16,957 nt of DNA, from the NCBI GenBank assembly GCA_964388985.1, contig CAYMCJ010000024.1, positions 1 through 16,957 of the forward strand. The letters run 5' to 3'. A program made the position numbers and the translations under genes. Source of the DNA: CAYMCJ01 sp964388985. Its GTDB lineage: Bacteria; Patescibacteriota; Patescibacteriia; Patescibacteriales; CAYMCJ01. This document shows positions 14,499-16,957 of the stretch, in pieces. How positions within the stretch are numbered: the stretch's first letter is position 1; every line of letters begins with the position of its first letter. The notes beneath the pieces are model-generated. The model did no database searches. It saw nothing but the letters and a program-made list of their open reading frames with translations, and was not told the origin of the DNA.

Positions 14499-14891
14499 AT
14501 GAATTACATCATCTTAATCATCTTAATCTTAGTGTTAATTGATATTTACTATCGTTTTAGAAGTCAAAGCAAGTTTAATTTATTAACAGAGCATCTTGCC
14601 TTTGTTATTAATCGTTATGAGAAAATTTTACTAAATAAAAATATTATAATTGAAGATGATGTTATAAATATTAGAGATACAATAAGAAAAAATGTAGGCG
14701 AACAAAATTTTCTCAAACTTAAAAAAATGGTTGTTGTACATGATGATATTTATTTTCCTATTCTCACTGATGTTATTGGACATGGAAAAGATAATAAAAA
14801 AATGTTAGATGATGTGGAAAATGCTATTTATATGATGAATAGACAGAAAATAAATAAATTACAAAATGATGTACATAAAGACAGTGAATAA
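14499..14891 (+). CDS. Unrecognised protein with one N-terminal membrane helix
   Basis: 130 residues from ATG 14499 (no Shine-Dalgarno). One hydrophobic helix (MNYIILIILILVLIDIYY) anchors the protein. The rest is soluble, mainly helical and charged, with RYEKILLNKNIIIEDDVINI, GEQNFLKLKKMVVVHDDIYF and DDVENAIYMMNRQKINKLQN. No catalytic motif is visible. It is the second gene of the plus-strand island, 87 nt after the first, and has no evident functional link to its neighbours. Codon and base use are very A/T-rich, slightly more so than the minus-strand housekeeping genes. It is accepted as real because a full-length frame starts with a clean signal-anchor. Confidence 0.65.
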   Translation: MNYIILIILILVLIDIYYRFRSQSKFNLLTEHLAFVINRYEKILLNKNIIIEDDVINIRDTIRKNVGEQNFLKLKKMVVVHDDIYFPILTDVIGHGKDNKKMLDDVENAIYMMNRQKINKLQNDVHKDSE

Positions 14892-15054
14892 ATTATTTAT
14901 ATTTTTAGCTCTGCCCAAATTCCTCGTTCATTAGGCAGTGTGCTCCGCACAATTATACCGCCTCACTCACCCTGGGATTTAAGATAAAGAGATAACCAGA
15001 AATTATCAAATAATTAAATTTTTTGACAATTTATTATTATTCAATAACAAAAAT
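14892..15054 (+). other. Intergenic spacer with a small nested hairpin
   Basis: Mostly A/T-rich. A GC-richer part has AGGC (14933-14936) and GCCT (14960-14963) enclosing a TGTGC/GCACA hairpin (14939-14951). A TTGACA at 15023-15028 resembles a -35 box for the next gene, but the expected -10 position reads TAACAA and lies almost on its start codon. Confidence 0.35.
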
Positions 15055-15327
15055 ATGAAAAAAATACTAGGGGCATTTTTAGGGATAATTATTGGCTATT
15101 GTGCTTGGCTTGTTATTAAATGGGCCATTTTGCTCTCTGGAGCATTTTTACTAGGGCCGATTGGAATTTCTGGACCAAGAGTAGCCGCCAACCTCGAAGC
15201 GGGTGCTGAAATCTTAGGTTTTATAGTATTTCTTGTTATATTATCTAAAATCTATAGGGCTATAGTTGGTAAAAATAAAAAACCAAAATCTATTGAGAGT
15301 ATTAGTAAAGAAGTTAAAAAATTATAA
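15055..15327 (+). CDS. Unrecognised small membrane protein with two helices
   Basis: 90 residues from ATG 15055. The first hydrophobic segment (ILGAFLGIIIGYCAWLVIKW) runs almost directly into a second (AILLSGAFLLGPIGI); a short loop (SGPRVAANLEAGAEI) precedes a further helix (LGFIVFLVILSKIY). The tail is very basic (GKNKKPKSIESISKEVKKL), suggesting it is cytoplasmic. Glycine-rich helices resemble small integral membrane proteins of unknown role. No Shine-Dalgarno is present. It is the third gene of the accessory island and has no clear partner. Confidence 0.65.
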   Translation: MKKILGAFLGIIIGYCAWLVIKWAILLSGAFLLGPIGISGPRVAANLEAGAEILGFIVFLVILSKIYRAIVGKNKKPKSIESISKEVKKL

Positions 15328-15379
15328 ATTGCCAAAAAAGTTTAGAAATAAAAATTTCTAGCTATTTTACATAACAAAT

Positions 15380-15407
15380 TTGGGTATGAGTCTGCTAAAT
15401 AAAATTT
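15380..15407 (+). repeat. TTGGGTATGA motif, copy 2
   Basis: Second copy of the 13925-13952 motif, ending 10 nt before the start codon of the next gene. It is preceded by ACATAACAAA and by a small AGAAAT/ATTTCT hairpin near 15335-15360. Confidence 0.5.
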
Positions 15408-15417
15408 AATAAAATTT

Positions 15418-16260
15418 ATGCATGAAGAAACTAAAAAATCAATTAAACTATTAATCAATAGCAATCGTCAAAAAATTAAAGCCCCTGAAGCTAAACAAGC
15501 ATTAAAAAATAATCTAAATCTTCTCAAAACCATAAAAGAAAGAGATATTAAAATTATAATTAAACTATTGCAACGCCTTCAAAATCAAAATAATGAACTC
15601 TCGCCTTTTGTAAAAGATTTAAAAAATAAAATATCTGATATAACAGCCGAAACCCATTTATGCGCAACCTATCTCCTGCTATGTTATGTTTTACAAACTT
15701 GGCAATCTATATATTTATTAGCAAAAAATGGTTTTTACTCTCAAGTATTAATTTTAATAAGAGTTATTAAAGAATCACTAATGTTATGTGATAATTTTAT
15801 TTTAGAATATAAGAATAATAACAAAGAATCGTTAAACAAATGGTTTTCAGGAGTAATTATTTCTCATGCTGTCGGCAGAAAATCTGTTAGTAGATTTATA
15901 GATGAATATGGAAATTTTCCAAACTTAGATACAAAACAATTGCAGTCACACATATATCAAATGGAGTCATTATTTCCACATAGCTCATATACAAGCATGT
16001 TAGAAAATGTAAGTCCATTCACTGAAAATTTTGATTTTGAAGGTTACACTGGCTTTCGGAGAATGGAATCTGCTTTAAAATATGCAATCGGTACAATGGG
16101 CACTTTTGCCATAACATTGAAAAGTGTTTATTTATTTTTATTACAAGACCACATTAAATACGATAAAATTGACAGAATTCTTACAAAATATGATAATAAC
16201 CTAAACAAAAAAAATGTTTCAGAAAAAATCCAAAAAACTTTTAAAAAGACAACTAAATAG
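15418..16260 (+). CDS. Unrecognised helical protein, 280 aa
   Basis: 280 residues from ATG 15418, complete to the TAG at 16258-16260. It is all-helical by composition. A basic N-terminal third (residues 1-75) is followed by a hydrophobic helical core: ATYLLLCYVLQTWQSIYLL (83-101), then GFYSQVLILIRVIKESLML (105-123). The second helix follows the G....v.lLR...Es pattern of several helical families of unknown function (DUF5677-like); this resemblance is from memory and weak. No RxxxxH HEPN motif was found at the expected place. The C-terminal tail is basic and Asn/Lys-rich. It is the longest gene of the island and sits 90 nt after the previous one, behind the second TTGGGTATGA motif. A defence-related role is possible for such island genes but is not shown. 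Confidence 0.75.
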   Translation: MHEETKKSIKLLINSNRQKIKAPEAKQALKNNLNLLKTIKERDIKIIIKLLQRLQNQNNELSPFVKDLKNKISDITAETHLCATYLLLCYVLQTWQSIYLLAKNGFYSQVLILIRVIKESLMLCDNFILEYKNNNKESLNKWFSGVIISHAVGRKSVSRFIDEYGNFPNLDTKQLQSHIYQMESLFPHSSYTSMLENVSPFTENFDFEGYTGFRRMESALKYAIGTMGTFAITLKSVYLFLLQDHIKYDKIDRILTKYDNNLNKKNVSEKIQKTFKKTTK

Positions 16261-16359
16261 ATTAATCGCCAAAAATTAATCCAATAGAACACTATCCGCT
16301 TTGTGAATGGAAATATTATAAAACTGAAATAAATAATTTAACACTTAAAAATAAATTCT

Positions 16360-16488
16360 ATGTACATAACAATAATAGCAATTATTATACTATATATTGT
16401 TTTATTTGTTGTTTCTACAAATTTAGATGATAAAATCAAAGAATTACAGAGAAAGGTTGAGGAGCTGGAATCAAAGAACGAAGAATAA
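16360..16488 (+). CDS. Small membrane protein with a coiled-coil tail, 42 aa
   Basis: ATG 16360 to TAA 16486-16488, 42 residues. The first half is one hydrophobic helix (MYITIIAIIILYIVLFVVST). The second half is a charged heptad-like coiled coil (LDDKIKELQRKVEELESKNEE) with leucines and isoleucine/valine at a/d-type spacing. The design resembles phage-shock PspB/C-like or spanin-like small membrane proteins, but no homology is claimed. There is no Shine-Dalgarno. The clean two-part architecture makes a chance frame unlikely. A strong hairpin at 16514-16544 follows and may end its transcript. Confidence 0.65.
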   Translation: MYITIIAIIILYIVLFVVSTNLDDKIKELQRKVEELESKNEE

Positions 16489-16513
16489 AATTTTCTCAAT
16501 TTTCTTTTTAGTT

Positions 16514-16559
16514 CCGCAGCAGTCTCTGCTAAGGACTGCTGCGGCCGTACTTTTACCCT
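16514..16559 (+). terminator. Possible terminator after the 42-aa gene
   Basis: A perfect 10-bp stem, CCGCAGCAGT (16514-16523) with ACTGCTGCGG (16535-16544), has an 11-nt loop. It is followed by CCGTAC, then TTTT, CCC-broken, then TTTT. The T's are not immediately adjacent, so it could instead be a standalone palindrome. Confidence 0.4.
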
Positions 16560-16561
16560 TT

Positions 16562-16689
16562 TGTCATTCCGGACCCGCCGCCGAGGCGGGATCCGGAATC
16601 CAGGTGGACGTAGCATTAATCATAATAATTTTATAATTATTCAAGCGTACGGTTTGCTCCTAGATTCCGGCTCTTCGGCCGGAATGACA
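16562..16689. repeat. 128-bp composite palindrome with perfect 11-bp ends
   Basis: The ends TGTCATTCCGG (16562-16572) and CCGGAATGACA (16679-16689) are perfect inverted copies. Each end also starts its own hairpin: the left pairs ATTCCGG through a CCCGCC/GGCGGG inner stem to CCGGAAT; the right is ATTCCGGC, loop, GCCGGAAT. Between them is A/T-rich DNA. The overall plan is like the 4910-5026 repeat, although the sequence differs. Frames reading through it on either strand are not genes. Confidence 0.75.
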
Positions 16690-16712
16690 GAAAAATTGAC
16701 TTCACTTATAAT
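16684..16712 (+). promoter_or_regulatory. Promoter of the SET-domain gene, -35 inside the repeat
   Basis: ATGACA (16684-16689; 5 of 6 to consensus) and a perfect TATAAT (16707-16712) are separated by exactly 17 nt. Transcription would begin near 16719, about 30 nt before the ATG at 16750. The -35 hexamer is the last six bases of the 128-bp palindrome. Confidence 0.6.
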
Positions 16713-16749
16713 CACTGTCTCATAAGAGCATAAATAGCATAGTAAAATT

Positions 16750-16957
16750 ATGAAAACAGATAAAGTAATTGTTAAAAAATCAAAAATTCACAGCTATGGC
16801 GTTTTCACGAATAAAGATTTTAAAAAAGGAGAGATTGTTTTAAAATGGAATACTTCCAAAACTTTATCTAAAAAAGAAGTTAACAAGTTATCGGATAATG
16901 AGAAACAATACATAATTCATATGAACAATAAATATATTTTACTGCCAGCGCCGGAAA
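16750..16957 (+). CDS. SET-domain protein, N-terminal part only (cut by window end)
   Basis: From ATG 16750, 69 codons are visible before the window ends. MKTDKVIVKKSKIHSYGVFT followed by NKDFKKGEIVLKWN is the first element of a SET domain (K.S.I.G.GvfA...i.kGe.i), a lysine methyltransferase fold using S-adenosylmethionine. The following stretch (SKKEVNKLSDNEKQYIIHMN, KYILLPAPE) fits the insert and the start of the next strands. The catalytic NHS..PN motif and tyrosine would lie beyond the window, so activity cannot be judged. Bacterial SET proteins methylate ribosomal or chromatin-like proteins, or have unknown targets. No Shine-Dalgarno is present; the promoter overlaps the preceding repeat. 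Fold assignment is fairly secure. Confidence 0.75.
   Translation, partial: MKTDKVIVKKSKIHSYGVFTNKDFKKGEIVLKWNTSKTLSKKEVNKLSDNEKQYIIHMNNKYILLPAPE

Noticed and set aside
15023..15051. Promoter directly before the 15055 gene
   Set aside because: TTGACA is good, but the -10 position (TAACAA) is poor and sits on the start codon.
16338..16636. Open frames of 92 and 69 codons on both strands
   Set aside because: They run through the hairpin and the palindromic repeat and oppose the much better 42-residue coiled-coil gene.
1..16957. tRNA, rRNA or CRISPR array
   Set aside because: No cloverleaf-type T-arm with acceptor stem, no rRNA-like sequence and no regularly spaced direct repeats were seen on either strand.
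1..16957. TGA recoded as glycine (as in some CPR lineages)
   Set aside because: Genes end cleanly at TGA and conserved proteins have no in-frame TGA; the standard code fits.

Overview
The window is an AT-rich bacterial scaffold with tightly packed genes. It contains one run of 100 N, typical of a metagenome scaffold. The standard genetic code fits, because TGA acts as a real stop. Most genes have no visible Shine-Dalgarno sequence. Long low-complexity A/T stretches, small orphan membrane proteins and the gene set (lepA, murJ, a TPR glycosyltransferase-like membrane protein, PduL-type phosphotransacylase, a short acetate kinase, SPFH protein) suggest a Candidate Phyla Radiation (Patescibacteria, Parcubacteria-like) genome. 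That placement is inference; no rRNA or other phylogenetic marker was available to test it.

Layout. (1) 1-115: tail of a plus-strand gene with an intrinsic terminator. (2) 255-13729: a long minus-strand block. Read in transcription order it runs: a large anchored extracytoplasmic protein (interrupted by the N gap), an SPFH/band 7 membrane protein, AMP-forming acetyl-CoA synthetase, PduL phosphotransacylase, acetate kinase, a TPR-containing PMT-like membrane protein, the lipid II flippase MurJ, an AbrB/MazE-like DNA-binding protein, a small frameshifted gene with its own promoter and terminator, the elongation factor LepA, and a 32-residue membrane peptide. (3) 13778-16957: a plus-strand accessory island of short, unrelated, mostly unrecognised genes separated by palindromic repeats. 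It ends in a SET-domain gene cut by the window edge.

How the genes fit together. acs, pduL and ackA cover both known routes between acetate and acetyl-CoA. PduL plus AckA is reversible and yields ATP in the acetate-forming direction; Acs costs ATP and has high affinity for acetate. MurJ, the TPR membrane protein, the SPFH protein and the large anchored protein are envelope functions.

Most worth a second look: the promoter-gene-terminator unit at 2413-2789, whose reading frame breaks in an A5 run; a 165-bp palindromic MITE-like element whose terminal repeat supplies the last codons and stop of the gene at 12116; and the accessory island, where one small gene is bracketed by 29-bp inverted repeats, two genes share an upstream TTGGGTATGA motif, and a palindromic repeat appears to supply the -35 box of the SET-domain gene.
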